From assembly GCA_964019165.1 (NCBI GenBank), contig OZ025268.1, positions 11,490,359 through 11,554,358 of the forward strand: a DNA stretch of 64,000 bases. Direction: 5' to 3'. Source of the stretch: Mastigias papua (lineage: Eukaryota > Cnidaria > Scyphozoa > Rhizostomeae > Mastigiidae). The notes under the pieces are model-generated. The model worked only from the letters and a program-made list of their open reading frames with translations. It had not been told where the DNA came from and made no database searches. Within the stretch, counting starts at the first letter, position 1. Each line of letters starts with the position of its first letter. The translations under genes were made by a program, and so were the position numbers. Shown in pieces: positions 1 through 13,770 of this stretch.

Positions 1-85
1 ACGATAAAACAAGGAACAATATCTAATTAACTTACAACAATAGAGCACTTTACACAATGAAACAGGACTTACAATGGATAGCACT
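1..85. repeat. 85-bp direct repeat, copy 1
   Basis: The first 85 bases recur without a visible mismatch at 634-718. After the shared block the first copy runs into unique sequence, whereas the second runs straight into a (TA)n array. It is part of a dispersed repeat, probably the end of a retroelement that sits next to TA arrays. Confidence 0.85.
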
Positions 86-345
86 ATATGGAATTACATC
101 TTTGGTTAGAAACCTGAGTTGCAACGACCAGCGGAGAGTGCGCAGTTGACTGCATAAGTTGACTGGATAACTTGGTCTTTTGTGCACAATGGTTGTACAT
201 TACAGCCGTGTATGTAAAAGCAAAGCCTGCTAATAACAGGCATCATGTACGTATGCATGAATGCAAAACATCTTTAAAGTACATGACAGAACTGAATACA
301 ATACTTGTGCGTTAAGGAAAGGTAAATGAATAAATAAATAGATAA

Positions 346-618
<273 letters not shown>

Positions 619-633
619 ACATACAGCGCATAT

Positions 634-852
<219 letters not shown>

Positions 853-917
853 AATCCTAAGCCGCATCCACAACGTATATAAATTACATAAAAAGAATAA
901 ACCACAAATATAATATC

Positions 918-1559
<642 letters not shown>

Positions 1560-1960
1560 TCGTGCAAATTGCCTAATAATAGTAATGATAATAATACATT
1601 CTTTATACTGGGTATTTCAGTCAACTACAATCTTAGCTGCTATCAGTTGAAGGCCTGTTTTTTAAAAGTAGATAAGACAAATAAAAACAAAATATCGAGC
1701 CAATCCATAAAATGTTCTTTGAGTCCTTGCTTAAAAGGAAGGTAAAATCTTTCAATCCTTAAATGTGTTAGCATAGCATTATAAATCTTTGCACCACTGT
1801 AATAAAATCATCTTTGTGCGCTCTCAGTTTTTACTTTTGGGATTGTCAAATTTCGTCCATTTGCTTTTGTAGCTTTTTGGCGGTCAACCTTCTCAAAATG
1901 GTCATGAAATACATCTGGAGCAGTTTTGTTCAAACATCTGAACACGAAATCAGCACAGAT
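1560..1960 (-). pseudogene. LINE reverse-transcriptase 3' remnant
   Basis: Translating the minus strand gives a run typical of the C-terminus of CR1/L2/jockey-type LINE proteins: FRCLNKTAPDVFHDHFEKV, then NLTIPKVKTESAQR, a stop, and YYSGAKIYNAMLTHLRIE in the same frame. The pattern 'K.LN..AP..F', a basic spacer, then 'Y.GAKI.N.L' is the usual tail of these proteins. A TTA-rich simple tail at about 1575-1600 is the 3' end. One in-frame stop and the missing 5' part show a dead, 5'-truncated copy. The LINE clade cannot be fixed from the tail alone. Confidence 0.75.
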
Positions 1961-1989
1961 AGAGCGACTCTACTAAGCAAGCAAGGTAG

Positions 1990-2640
1990 ATGCAGTGAGG
2001 AGAGGTGAGACTGTATTCCGTTTGTAGCGCATAGTCAGTAGACTTCAGACGCCCCCAGCATTAAGGATAGTTAAGATAGGGTCAAGCTTCCAAAGCTTTG
2101 ATAAACTTCTTCAAAGATAGGTGACACCAGAGTCCATGTTAAAAATCTACGCAATCTGATGATAGAAATATACAAGTGCCTATCGTGCGAAAATCCATCC
2201 TTCATGTGGAATATGGTCGAACGAAAGGACCGAATGTACAGTCTAAGATCCGGCTCACTATTAATGATACCACAGGAAAAAAACTACAGCTTATTGAACC
2301 GATTCGTTGGCATTTAGGGGAAGCACCTCTGGAACAGCCTACAAAATTCCAAACAAAAATCCACAGTCTATTATAGAATTCACAAATAGAACAGTTGAAG
2401 GGTGAAAATTGCGTATGCAAAAATTGTTTGTGAATTAAGTCGGAAGTCCTTCTATAAATACTACTATTATCAAGTTAGATTCTATTTCTTTTCTTGTTTC
2501 TTAATATCACTGTAAGTGTTTCATTTTGTAAATAGTTGGTTTGAATTAACTGTATATATGCAGATAGTTATATATACAAACTATTATAAATACCAAATTC
2601 AAACAATTTACCAAATAAATAAAGTAAGTAGGTAGTATTT
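1990..2640. other. No recognisable gene
   Basis: AT-rich sequence. Open frames here are short, overlap on both strands and match nothing I recognise. Confidence 0.5.
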
Positions 2641-2642
2641 CT

Positions 2643-2878
2643 ATGTCATTTAGGATTAGATTTAATAATTGCAAGTCAGCTAGGAGGAGGTTTTCTAAGG
2701 GGGGAGTATTCACACAGGCAGATCTTTTTAGATATTTTACTGAAGCAAATCATCACGGTTTTATGGAGGACGTTAGTTTTCAGATAATAGACAGGGTTTC
2801 TGGGGAGTCTAGACATAGAGAAGGGTTTTGGCAGGTTAAGCTAGACAGTTTTGCACCAGAAGGACAATACACCTTTTT
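2643..2878 (+). pseudogene. Penelope-like element GIY-YIG C-terminal remnant
   Basis: A 79-codon frame ends in a pattern typical of the GIY-YIG endonuclease end of Penelope-like retroelements: R-F-N-N-x-K-S at the start, HHGFMEDVSFQIIDRV in the middle, then RHREGFWQVKLDSFAPEG, equivalent to the family's 'RE.FWI..L.T..P.GLN'. The catalytic GIY and YIG strands are missing upstream, so this is a 5'-truncated fragment. It runs directly into a MITE-family end at about 2869. Call rests on pattern recognition; an alternative is a GIY-YIG domain from another mobile element. Confidence 0.6.
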
Positions 2879-2960
2879 ATAAGGAACCAATTTATAAGGA
2901 AACTGCATATAGAATGCAGAAATGTTTAAAGAACTTAGACTACTAATGAAAAATTTGAAC
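2866..2960 (+). repeat. Fragment of the TTATAAGGAACC MITE family
   Basis: Begins TTTTTATAAGGAACC and continues with AAGAACTTAGACTACTAA, matching the left part of the complete copy at 43400-43857. The right end is absent. Confidence 0.65.
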
Positions 2961-3223
2961 ATAGGAGCGTTTAAATTTGAACAATTTTATAACAACAAAC
3001 AATTAAGAATTAGGAAGCTGGTTCCATTCATTGGCAGCCAAGACCTGCATTGGTTGTTTGTTATGCTTGTGTTTAGGTCCTTCAGTTTTCATTGATCTTA
3101 CGTTACAGCCAAGGTCAAAGGCAAACTCAAAATTTAAAATATTCCTTGTGTCTTTGTCTAGTACTACAATCTGATCATTGGAGGTCCATAAATAAGGAAT
3201 CTTTGGAATTATATAATATTTGG

Positions 3224-3478
<255 letters not shown>

Positions 3479-3489
3479 GTTCCTTATTA

Positions 3490-3890
3490 TAAATATTGCA
3501 TAATCCCAAAGGTTCCTTATTTTTAAGTCAATTGACCGGGCTAGACCATACCGAAATGGAAGCAAAACATGTAGCCCATGGTTGACAGAAACATTCCACA
3601 TCATAACATCCAAAAGGCAACTATTGATCAAAAGATCGGAAGTAGTCTCCTCCTGCCGCCACTCCACCAAATTTAGCCTTAAGAACTGCAAAGCATTCCC
3701 ACCGGACTATACCTAGCATATGTATAACCACCATACTCTCAATACCTTCGCATTACATCTGAGGATCGCACAAAGCGTGAAACTTTGAGTTATGTTTTAT
3801 GGATTCACAGGACTTTTAATGCTCTATTTTGATATCTTAGCTCTATGGTATAAATATTGAGCACTCTTTTAATACTGTTCTGGTAAGCTT
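3490..3890. other. No recognisable gene
   Basis: Non-repetitive sequence without a supportable coding frame. Confidence 0.45.
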
Positions 3891-3895
3891 AACTT

Positions 3896-4041
<146 letters not shown>

Positions 4042-4300
4042 TTATTTATATATGCACACAATATTTATGTTTACATTGAGTAAAACGCAATAGATGAAAA
4101 CTGATTGGTGTGAATATGTCAGTGCGACTGGCTTTGTCCTTTTAGAGCGGACTTGTCCTGCCAAAATCTTTACACTTTTCTCGCAAAAAGATCTGTGTCT
4201 GTAGACTCCTCCCTGAACGGATGAAACTACTCATAGGTAAATGTTCACAAGAGCTACTTGTCATCTATTGTCATATAAATTCTTATTTATACATAGTTAT

Positions 4301-4386
4301 ATAGTCATATAAGTCATATAAATATATAAATATATATATATATTTTTATACATATATATTTATATATATATGACTTATATGACTAT
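4301..4386. repeat. AT-rich inverted repeat
   Basis: Left arm ATAGTCATATAAGTCATATA and right arm reading TATGACTTATATGACTAT form an imperfect palindrome of about 86 bp with an AT-only centre. It lies about 115 bp downstream of the DUF229 stop codon. Confidence 0.7.
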
Positions 4387-4500
4387 ATATATATATATAT
4401 GTATAGAGCGTACATTCTATAAAGTATTCAAAAATAGAGAAGACGCTGGAAATTGTCGATATATCGTTGGATATATATATATACTGCTTCTTGCGAAACT

Positions 4501-6884
4501 CTAAGTCTTAAAGAAATTGATTAATTCTAGTTTACCAGCTTTACTTATATCAGCATCGTCAAAATTCCTCAAAGATATTGATGTCAAAAAATGAGTTGTC
4601 CATGGACTCACTGTAATATTTATTGGCAATAGTGTTGAGATTGGTAACTCCTCTGGTTGAAAGCGCCCTCTAAGGAGATCAAATCGAAACGAGTACGTTC
4701 TGTCGATACATAAATTCGTAACCTCATAAGATCTATGAGATTTTGACCTCGTTCTGGTGAGGAGTGCTAGACACCTTGAGTCAAGATAAACTGTAGTAGT
4801 CCGGACATTGAAGAATTTACTAGCTAGCAAGTGAGTCATATCCCGGCCAGGATTCGTTCCCGAACTCTCTGGGCGACAAATACAAAGGTCCGGTAATACC
4901 CCTTTGTCAAGGCACTTTCTGAAATGCTGGAATATGCTTACACGACGCCACTGAAGAATTCTCAATGAACCAACGGTTTTAGCACTTTGAAGCTCCTTTG
5001 AGATAGCGAATTCAAACATCTCTGCTCCTCTATATCGATAAACAACAATATCAAAATTAAAAATATCTTTATTTCCTTCTTTTCTGGTCTTGATATTTAT
5101 GAATCTTATTCCAATTAGTCTTTCGCAATTCCCATACCCTCCAACTCTGCCAGAGGCCGTGTTTGAAGTATACATCGTTTGAATCATATTATTAAGGTAT
5201 CCAAGTCCAAATTCCGCGATCCAAGCGACAGATCGTTCCGCATCCGGCAACCGGAGAATCCACCCGGAGCATAGACAATGCGTAAAAGAATAAAGCGGCA
5301 GATCTTCGCAGCCCCGCTGGTGATCAATCGGTTGCAGTAAACCTTCCGCGCGTCCGAAAAGAAAACTTGTGAGAGTGAAGTGAAGATCCTTAGGAGTTAT
5401 TAGTCGCTTCTGGTTTAATACAAGTGCATCAAAATGTTTACCCATTGAAGCTCTAATTCCATCTGGAATGATCATAAATAAAAAGCTGTGAGCAAGTTCA
5501 TAACGACCACGGTCATTCTCTCTCGCAAATTGTGTTGTTTTAGGTCCATGGTCGGAGAGCAATATTGTAATTGTATCCTTCATCCGGCCTGCATGCTTAA
5601 CAAAATCGGCCAGCTCCGGGTCGCTCTTTCCAATCCGTTTCCCGGACTTTTCATGACCGGTATTTAAGTGAGTATATAACAGCAAGGGTTTGAAGAATTG
5701 TTGTTTCTGTTCCAGTATAAAATGTTTCCTCACGTAATCCAGAAAATACGTCGTGAGCAAACGGCCATTGTAGCAAACCTTTTGAGGCTCGTTGAATTGA
5801 TTTGTGACTCCGTACCTCAAAAGAACATCGCAAGTGAGATGAGTTAGGCCAAAACTGTTCACTTGCATCTCCCGTAGCTTTTTGTTTAAGTTCCTCCACC
5901 GATCAGCAAATTGTTCCGAGGTACTCAACAATGTTAAATCATGAATATTATCTGTAATTAAGGCCCCCCAAGAATCGAACCAACAACTGTCCTCTTGCAA
6001 CATGGTCTGGTAGCCATGTTCGATAAATGCACCGAAAAGACTTCTTATATCGTAGGAATGATCCGCATCATCAGTGTCCTTGTCAACTTCACCACTGAAC
6101 AAGGCTCGAATGTTTGGAAACGTTCGTGGTGCGATACTTTGAAATAGCTCAAAATCAAGGACACTGGCACCAATCTCAAGATCTTCATTTATTGATTTTA
6201 AATTTTCAGCAGTTGCAGGCAGTCTTCGAAAGAAGTGCTCCCGTGATACTGAGTCGAGCACAAGTATGTTAATATTAGCATTTATCGCTGGTTTACGATG
6301 GTCCTTTTGTGCATCGACAAATTTTTTTAATGGAGGCAAAACAAGCACCTGCTTTATCGTCTTCTTATCAACTGTGCAGCCCAGAAACACATAGTCAAAT
6401 CCACCTTTTATCACATCTTTAATAACAATATTTAGGGTCGAGACCAGCTCTTCTCTACTCTTCGCCACTGCCCATTGTACCATATCTGGTAAAACTCCAA
6501 TTATTGGGTGTATTGCCCCTATGTAAACAGGGCTCTCCTTACATACAGTTGTATCGCACTGCAATTTCAAGTTCATTTCTGAAGAAGTGCGAAATGAGGT
6601 ATTTGCAAACAAGCATATATCAGCAAATTTGGTCCCTTTACCTTCATGGCAAGTTCTGTCTTTCGGCATATCGCCATAAGAACGCTGTGCAGCATTGCAA
6701 TCCTCCTCATTTGGTCGAACTAATTTACATTTTACTTCCTCATCCAGGTGTGAAGCGTTCTTTCCAATCGAAGGATACTCACAACTAAGCTTCTTTTCAC
6801 TGATTTCTTGCAAAATATCATTCCCAATATTGATATACTGGATTTTACTTAACTTGGGTTGTGGCCCGTGTTTTCTTGAATATC
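4501..6884 (-). CDS. DUF229 (sulfatase/phosphatase-fold) protein, last coding exon
   Basis: Long single-exon frame of about 790 codons with the hallmarks of the DUF229 family, alkaline-phosphatase/sulfatase-fold proteins common in nematodes and other invertebrates. Counting from the TTG at 6813, the first metal-site strand NILVLDSVSREHF is at residues 182-194, TFPN near 231, LNTGHE near 385 and the second metal-site motif LLSDHGP at 418-424. No ATG begins this frame: it stays open upstream of 6813 until a strong acceptor (polypyrimidine then TTCTTAG) at 6885-6886, so the exon is taken to start at 6884 in phase 1. The N-terminal third is rich in cysteine, as expected for a secreted or lumenal domain. 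Substrate is unknown for the family. The protein must continue in at least one 5' exon; see 7287-7437. Confidence 0.85.
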
Positions 6885-7286
6885 CTAAGAAGAAGATTAA
6901 GAATAAGGATGAATTTTAATTACGAGATAGCCACCAGATAAATTAAAATTGCTAGATTCAGCTCATCGGTCAGATGAATAGCCTACCAAATTAACTATGA
7001 GTTATCTATTTGAGCCAAACAAAACAAGTCGATCATGATCCATTGAAATTAATTGATGAACACAATAAATCTGTCATGATAGATTGAACAGAATTGCGAG
7101 CAGATTCTTTAACTAATATGATGAACAAAATCAATCGATCAATTAGCAAATCAGTCAGTAGATCATAAATCGACCACCATCATTTAAAATTTATCATTTT
7201 TCTCAAAGTTCATGATCTTGATTCAATCGATAACATGACATGCAAATCAAGAGATTGATCAATCACTCTGAAAATTGCAAATTCAC

Positions 7287-7437
7287 GACACTTGCCCTTT
7301 ACATTTGATGAAAATGTTGTCCTATGTTCCCTCCTTAACTCATGGTTGCTGATTTTTTTTGTAAATTCATAGTGTTTCAGAAGATTATATCCAAATGCAA
7401 CGATGCATGACAAAAAGAGTGCTCTAGAGATATAACG
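7287..7437 (-). CDS. Candidate upstream exon of the DUF229 gene (membrane anchor)
   Basis: An open frame follows a good acceptor (TTTTCTTCATTTTAG, ending at 7438) and encodes RYISRALFLSCIVAFGYNLL, a plausible signal anchor, followed by a charged segment. DUF229 proteins are usually type II membrane or secreted proteins, so position, strand and content fit. The donor is not settled: AAT/GTAAAG at about 7303 is the better site but gives the wrong phase for the acceptor at 6884, while C/GTGAAT at about 7287 gives the right phase but is weak. No start codon is in this exon, so at least one more lies upstream. Confidence 0.35.
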
Positions 7438-7440
7438 CTA

Positions 7441-9100
7441 AAAATGAAGAAAAATGAATTCATTTATTGTAAAGAAGAACCGAAAGCAAATGAAAATTTA
7501 CTAGGAATGAAGGCAAATAAAAGTTAATTGTGCTTTTACAAATCAATGACGATTATGAGAACTGCATGTTGTTAGTTGAAGGAAGATATGCATATGTTTG
7601 TATTATCAATGCTAAATACAAAGTAGATCAAAATATGCTCAAAGATTGGAATAAATCAATTTTGTTGAGAAAGACCAGATTAATTTCACTTGATACAGAT
7701 ATTTGCAGTTATTGGTAAGAATGTTTTCTCATTTTTGGTGAAAAGCAGATATTAATGGAAACATCCAGCAATGCAAATATAGAACAAAAAAGAGTTTACA
7801 GTTTTATAGAATAAACTATCAAGTAATTGCAACAATCAAACAATTTTGGGAAATTGCAGTTTTCAAAAATAAGCATATCTGTCCTAAACCTAAATGTAAA
7901 TTTTGGCTGCTTTGCTAAAAGTATTTATCAGCACTTTCCACCTAAGAAGTTTCTTCCTCTTGACTGCGTTGCATCTTGTCGTTCTTTGATATACTCTTAA
8001 TTTGACAGCAATTTTGAAACATTCGTTTATCATCTTCATAGTGATAATTATAGTTATCCACAAAAAAATGGTCAAAAGCTACTCTAGGCAAAGTTGTTGT
8101 GAGAATATTGTTACAGGTTATTGAAAAGTAAATGCATAAACATTCGATAAAAATTACTGGGAAATTCTCTCAAAAAGTTCGAAGGCATATGCGATGCTAA
8201 TGTGGAAATTCATTCTGCAGAAATAAAAGAAAAAAATAACTGTGTATCACATGGACAAAGATTTGAATAAATCCACTTACTATGACTTTGGAGTTCATCA
8301 TATCATCCACTCCATTATATGTATATGCTTCTTAATTCTATCTTCATATTTCGATTTCTATTCATTTTCAAGCAACCACAACCAATACCTAAAACTGCAT
8401 AATCATCTATATCTCCCAATTATTACGGCTATGCATTTTAGTTATGGCTATGTTCATATATACATGTAAATATATATAAGCTATCAACTCTAGTGGTGAC
8501 AGCATTGCGTAGAACTCAACGAAAGAGCATTCATTGCATGAGACCTGTTATGACCACCGGTGGAACATTCTGATTTCAAAGCGCAAAATGAAATGCTGAT
8601 CAACTGATCAAGTTTTTCCTTGAAAGCCACCAGTTTTATAAAAGTGCTAGGTAGGGAAAGAAAAGTGCTGAGCGTAGTTTAAAGTAAAGTAAATGTGGCT
8701 GAGAATGCGCTGATTGAAGATTCCTTTGAATCATTTCAACGACAATGAATGTTCATGTGACCTTTCTCCTCTATTTCAGCCAAAGCACTGCTATATTTTG
8801 GTGTGACCTACAAAACCTAGGCCCAACCATCAGTAGGAAATGCTACTATAGGCAAGTAAATCGAACAAAGCACACGCCAATAAGACTCGAAGTTTACAGA
8901 AGGGACAAAGCGCACACCAAAAAGCTTCAGATGTCTACTTCCTTAACTGATTTCATTTAACTTCAAGCAGGCAGCACAGAATGTCAACAAAAGCTATAAA
9001 GCATATGAAACATCGGCCAATGCTTTTTAAATGCTTAAGAAAAAAATTATATTGATTCTTATCTCCTAAATTCAAAATCCTCTCTGAAGTTTGATACATA
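7441..9100. other. Intergenic or 5' intron of the DUF229 gene; no recognisable coding
   Basis: AT-rich, with many short frames on both strands and no recognisable domain. Any 5' exon of the DUF229 gene carrying the start codon should lie here, but I could not identify it. Confidence 0.45.
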
Positions 9101-9104
9101 GGTT

Positions 9105-9105
<1 letters not shown>

Positions 9106-9167
<62 letters not shown>

Positions 9168-9190
9168 TTGTGTGTGTGTGTATTTGTGTG
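9106..9190. repeat. (TG)n microsatellite
   Basis: About 85 bp of TG repeats with two TTTG interruptions. The His-Thr open frame on the minus strand across it is a repeat artefact. Confidence 0.96.
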
Positions 9191-10680
9191 CATGAGTGCG
9201 TGCATGTCCAGTCATGAAATACGACGTAGTTATTAGTAAAACCTATACCATTAGGGGACCGAAAGGTACCTACCAAACTAGATAATAATAAAAGGATTGA
9301 GCATCTTTCCTTGAAAACTGGAAAGTTTTCTTTGCAGTTAATTCTTAACTTTACTAATGTTTCTATTATTATTCTTTTATACAGATATTGCACGTAAATA
9401 TAGCAAATTTACTTCAATCTTATAACCATGTAAATATTTTTTCTCACTATCGAATGAAAAAGCGGAAACCTTCTATAGAATGTTGCCGCTTCTTCGCGTG
9501 ATAGTGAAATTCTGCTGTACCTACAGACTCTTCAAATAATTTACCACGGACCCCTGAGAACCCCACTGCTTTGATTTACGGTTCTATCGTGGATAAAGAA
9601 GTTAAAATGCAAGAATTAATTACTGAATGAATGACCGAATGAATGATTGAATGAATCAATCAAGAACAAAATAATACAGTCATTTGCCCGTAAATACTAG
9701 TCTGGATGGAAAATTCTAGACTCAAGCACTGTCGGAGCAAGGACATTATGTTATTTACACGTCTCTAAAATCACTAATGGTGTCTTTATACAGCATCCAC
9801 ACTGTCCTTATTAGCCAATAGAAAAGCCAGCTAGGGCTTATCCAAGCAAAGGATTACAAGGACAAGAGTTGACTCAAACAATCGCTTCAAGTGTTTTTGG
9901 TACTATTTTTCCAAAAGAACTCAGAAGTATTTTGTATACATATAATAACTTACTAATAAACCTCTGGATGTAACTACATTACTGTACAACCATGTATTCA
10001 ATAAATATAAATAGTTACTGGATAAATATTAATTTGCAAATGAGTTCATGTTACCTACAAGACAATCATAAAGTAACATAGAGTTCTAAGAAGTAATTGC
10101 ACTTTGGACTACCGAATCGATGCATATCAAACTTCATTCTGAGACGCATCTGGAAATCCAGCAAAGCAAGAGTATAAGTCAATACCAACAGACACAACAG
10201 AAATATCAATCTTGCTACTACTGAGAGTTTGCTCCTAAAAATTAATGAAGTGAAGTATTAAGGAGATCCAGCAACTCTAGCAGCGATTCGAAATTGAAGT
10301 CAAATTTATGATAACACAAGCCTATAAAAACTAGTCGTAATTTCCATGGTCCTTGATCATCATCAACTAACCTAGCTTTAAAATTCTATAAAAAAGCCAC
10401 CATGCATATGATCATTAAATGAGTCTAAACTATGGTAAGCACTTCCAATATTAAGTAACGCTTCTATCCAGCGTATGAACTCCGAGATAGCTTCATTTAG
10501 TTGGCAGAGAACTCAACACTGTAAGACTGAATCAGAGCGTGCTAACACAATTTAAATACAACTTTTAATGTATATATTACGATATATTATATTATATTTT
10601 ACTATTATATGCTATATCACATTATATCACATTATGTAACTATATGAACTCAGTGGCTTTATATATGTATGTCTACGTAT
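9191..10680. other. No recognisable gene
   Basis: Apart from a small GAATGAATGA run near 9625-9655, nothing stands out. Confidence 0.45.
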
Positions 10681-10681
10681 G

Positions 10682-10851
<170 letters not shown>

Positions 10852-11040
10852 TCCATCTATATATATATATTTCCTACTTCAATTGTACCATACTTCAGGC
10901 ATTTCTAAAATTGAAAGGCTGAGATTCTATGCCAACTGAAATTCACAAGCATGGTAAAAACTTATATACTGGAAGAGTGTTCCTTTGAGTTTTCTACTGT
11001 TCAAATGGAAACCAGCAAAATGTATCCTGTCACATTTATA

Positions 11041-11240
<200 letters not shown>

Positions 11241-11523
11241 TATATTCATAAATATATATGTTTATTTATATTTGTAAATATAGGTATATATTACTGAATA
11301 AATATATAACTTAACTAAATGGTTCTTCTTATCTGTTGGTCTAGATAGATAAATTGGTACTTAGGTTATTGCCCATTGCTGAAAAAGTATGATAGCAGCG
11401 TGTTGACAAACAATGGCGCTTATTGAGCTCTTACAATATATTATATACATTGCCGGATCTCAAAAAGTCAATATATATTTATATGCACATATACTAGAAT
11501 TTACATATATAATATATAAATAA

Positions 11524-11554
<31 letters not shown>

Positions 11555-11647
11555 ATATATATATATGTATTTATATATATATATATATATATTTATGTAT
11601 TTATACATAAATGTACATTTATGTATATAAATTTATATCTACATACA

Positions 11648-11754
11648 ACGCAAGTCTAAACGCTTTAAAAACTTTTTGTCATGAATTCGATAAATGAATG
11701 TAAATATATATGTACATATTTCAATTTCAACTATTTAAAGCGTTTCGACTTGCA
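11648..11754. repeat. Inverted pair of CGAAACGCTTTAAA end motifs
   Basis: Left arm CGCAAGTCTAAACGCTTTAAA (first 21 bases from 11649) and right arm, read on the minus strand, TGCAAGTCGAAACGCTTTAA match at about 19 of 21 positions, with about 64 bp between. Both resemble the end motif at 547-618 (GCCGAAACGTTTTAAA). Confidence 0.7.
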
Positions 11755-11867
11755 TTATATGTAAATATATATATTTCATATAATAGTTCTTAACTTATAA
11801 ATATTCTGCTCTACTTCACGGTATTCAGCACAGTATTGGAAGAACTCATAACCTCTCACATTTATCG

Positions 11868-11979
<112 letters not shown>

Positions 11980-11999
11980 CTATGTATGTGTGTGTGTGT

Positions 12000-12496
12000 G
12001 TAAGTTTATGTCCTGAACCGTCAAGGTATGGTTTAGTCAGTTAAAGTCATCTTTAGACAGTACTTAGAGCTAAGTTAAGTTTGCTTGTCCATTTATGTGC
12101 TAATGTACACCTATCTATTCCTATGAAGTCTATATGTTTTGTAATATGTGAAAAAAACAAAGGCTAAAAACCCAGACAAATGAACGTACTCTATGTAAAT
12201 TGCTAAGTTTGTGTGGCTTAGTTAAAATTTGTTATGATATATTTAAGGATTTCATAGGTAATATAAATATATAACGATGTAATAAATAACGAAACAAATT
12301 ACTATTTATTACGGTTAGACCTATGAAAAAAGAGGTCCCAGAATGAACAAGAGGTCACATATAAATTTGAGCTAGGACTACCACGCACCTATGGCTATAA
12401 AGACCTACTGTATGTATCTGGGATTCACGATGAACAAACAATGGTTCCATCGATTGAAACGAATTAAACGGTTTTTATGCAGTGAAAAAGTCCCTA
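12000..12496. other. 3' flank and 3' UTR of the MARCH-type gene
   Basis: No coding signal. On the minus strand an AATAAA hexamer lies at 12305-12310, about 190 bp downstream of the MARCH stop codon, a plausible polyadenylation signal. Confidence 0.5.
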
Positions 12497-13363
12497 TCAA
12501 AGTTTGGTATCATCAAATGCTCTGTTTGTTAATCCACCAGCCTTCACTTCACACGTAAGAACATTACTCCTACTATATATACCTTTAGTAAGGATATCAC
12601 GTTTGTTTTCGCCATCATCATCGCTGTCGTTGCGGTCATCACCATTATCATCTCTACCAGCTTTTATAACAATATCATCATTATGCGTTATACTATTCTT
12701 CAAAAATGTGCATGTTGAGTTCCCCGTAGTACAGTTTAGTTCCATTAGGAGTGACATGCTCCCTGTGTATGCAAGTTCCTTGCCAATTGTAACTGAGGAG
12801 AATGAGGAAAGTGAACTACAGAATGGACTTGAAGTCTGTGAGGACATACCATAGATGTGGTGAGTGTCTTCAGCTTGGCAGCAACACTGTATGAGTGTAG
12901 TGCTCCCTGATAAACTACTGCTAGGTATGTTGGTATCGTCATCGCGACAAGAAATCCTCTCGCCAATAGTATCATCACATGCACCCCCTGATGGCGTAAG
13001 AGACACTGCGCACTGGTCGGTACGTGGCTCAGATTTCCTGGAAGAATTAGACTCAATACCCGTTGCCAAATCTCTTGTGGTCTGGAGTTTTGTTCGCGAT
13101 GACTCCTCTCTATTATAAATTCTCCAGTTTTTATTCATTGTTACACATGCCTTCCAGTAGGCTTTTGAGTACTCGACACAACCACAACAGTAGATGAAGT
13201 ACACGAGTGACATACTGCAGATAACATATAGCGTTATACAGACTGGAGACAAACAGCCTTGAGTTGCAATCCAGATTATCATCCCAGAGAACACAAACAT
13301 AATCACGCAGTATAGAGAAAACAGATAAAACACAAAATCACAGGAGTCAGTTGGTAATCGCCA
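12497..13363 (-). CDS. MARCH-type membrane E3 ubiquitin ligase, exon 2 (membrane and tail)
   Basis: Second coding exon of the gene whose RING-CH exon is at 15744-16070. A strong acceptor (TTTTTCCTCTCTCTTTTCCACAG on the minus strand, in pieces across 13364-13387) opens phase 0 at TGG, giving K-P-L-Q-K joined to W-R-L-P, which matches the 'LKPL.KW' junction of MARCHF1/8-type ligases. The exon encodes residues 110-397 of the joined protein: two hydrophobic helices (about 119-141 and 149-171), the family's paired transmembrane segments, then the aromatic/basic segment KNWRIYNREE and a long polar tail rich in Ser, Asp and Asn with an acidic DDNGDDRNDSDDDGE stretch. The tail would be cytosolic. Apart from the RING and membrane segments the protein is unlike vertebrate paralogues, so orthology to a single MARCHF gene is not assigned. 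Confidence 0.85.
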   Translation of the reverse strand, partial: WRLPTDSCDFVFYLFSLYCVIMFVFSGMIIWIATQGCLSPVCITLYVICSMSLVYFIYCCGCVEYSKAYWKACVTMNKNWRIYNREESSRTKLQTTRDLATGIESNSSRKSEPRTDQCAVSLTPSGGACDDTIGERISCRDDDTNIPSSSLSGSTTLIQCCCQAEDTHHIYGMSSQTSSPFCSSLSSFSSVTIGKELAYTGSMSLLMELNCTTGNSTCTFLKNSITHNDDIVIKAGRDDNGDDRNDSDDDGENKRDILTKGIYSRSNVLTCEVKAGGLTNRAFDDTKL

Positions 13364-13770
13364 CTGTGGAAAAGAGAGAGGAAAAATAAAACAGAAGTTG
13401 CGACAATGATAATTAATGGCCTGATACAAGCGATATATATATTGACAATCATTTTTACGCGTAATTTGTTAAATCTTGAACCAAAGAGGGATGAATGAAA
13501 AATACTATTATGTCGCACAAGCAAAGATGTGCAATTAGGATGTACCGAAAAACTGACCAACTATTTATTGTAAACTGGTTTTCATTACAGGTAACTTTAG
13601 ATTTTAGGCAAATGAACTCAACAGTCACTGAACATGATCATACTATTCAGTTGAGTATTTTCATAAGAGGCCACTAGCCTCGATTCCAAGAGCTATAACT
13701 TGTAGGTTGATCATGGAGGCGATTAAGAAGCGAAAAGGTGAAGACAGTTCATATCTACTTATCATTCTAG

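Noticed and set aside
8745..8960. Possible exon after CTCCTCTATTTCAG
   Set aside because: The acceptor looks good, but the following frames contain a small tandem repeat and no recognisable protein.
8953..9393. 146-codon minus-strand frame with a His-Thr run
   Set aside because: Produced by the (TG)n microsatellite; flanking residues match no domain.
12504..13118. Plus-strand and alternative minus-strand frames across the MARCH-type exon (12504-12854, 12745-13056, 12864-13118)
   Set aside because: Shadows of the minus-strand coding exon in other frames.
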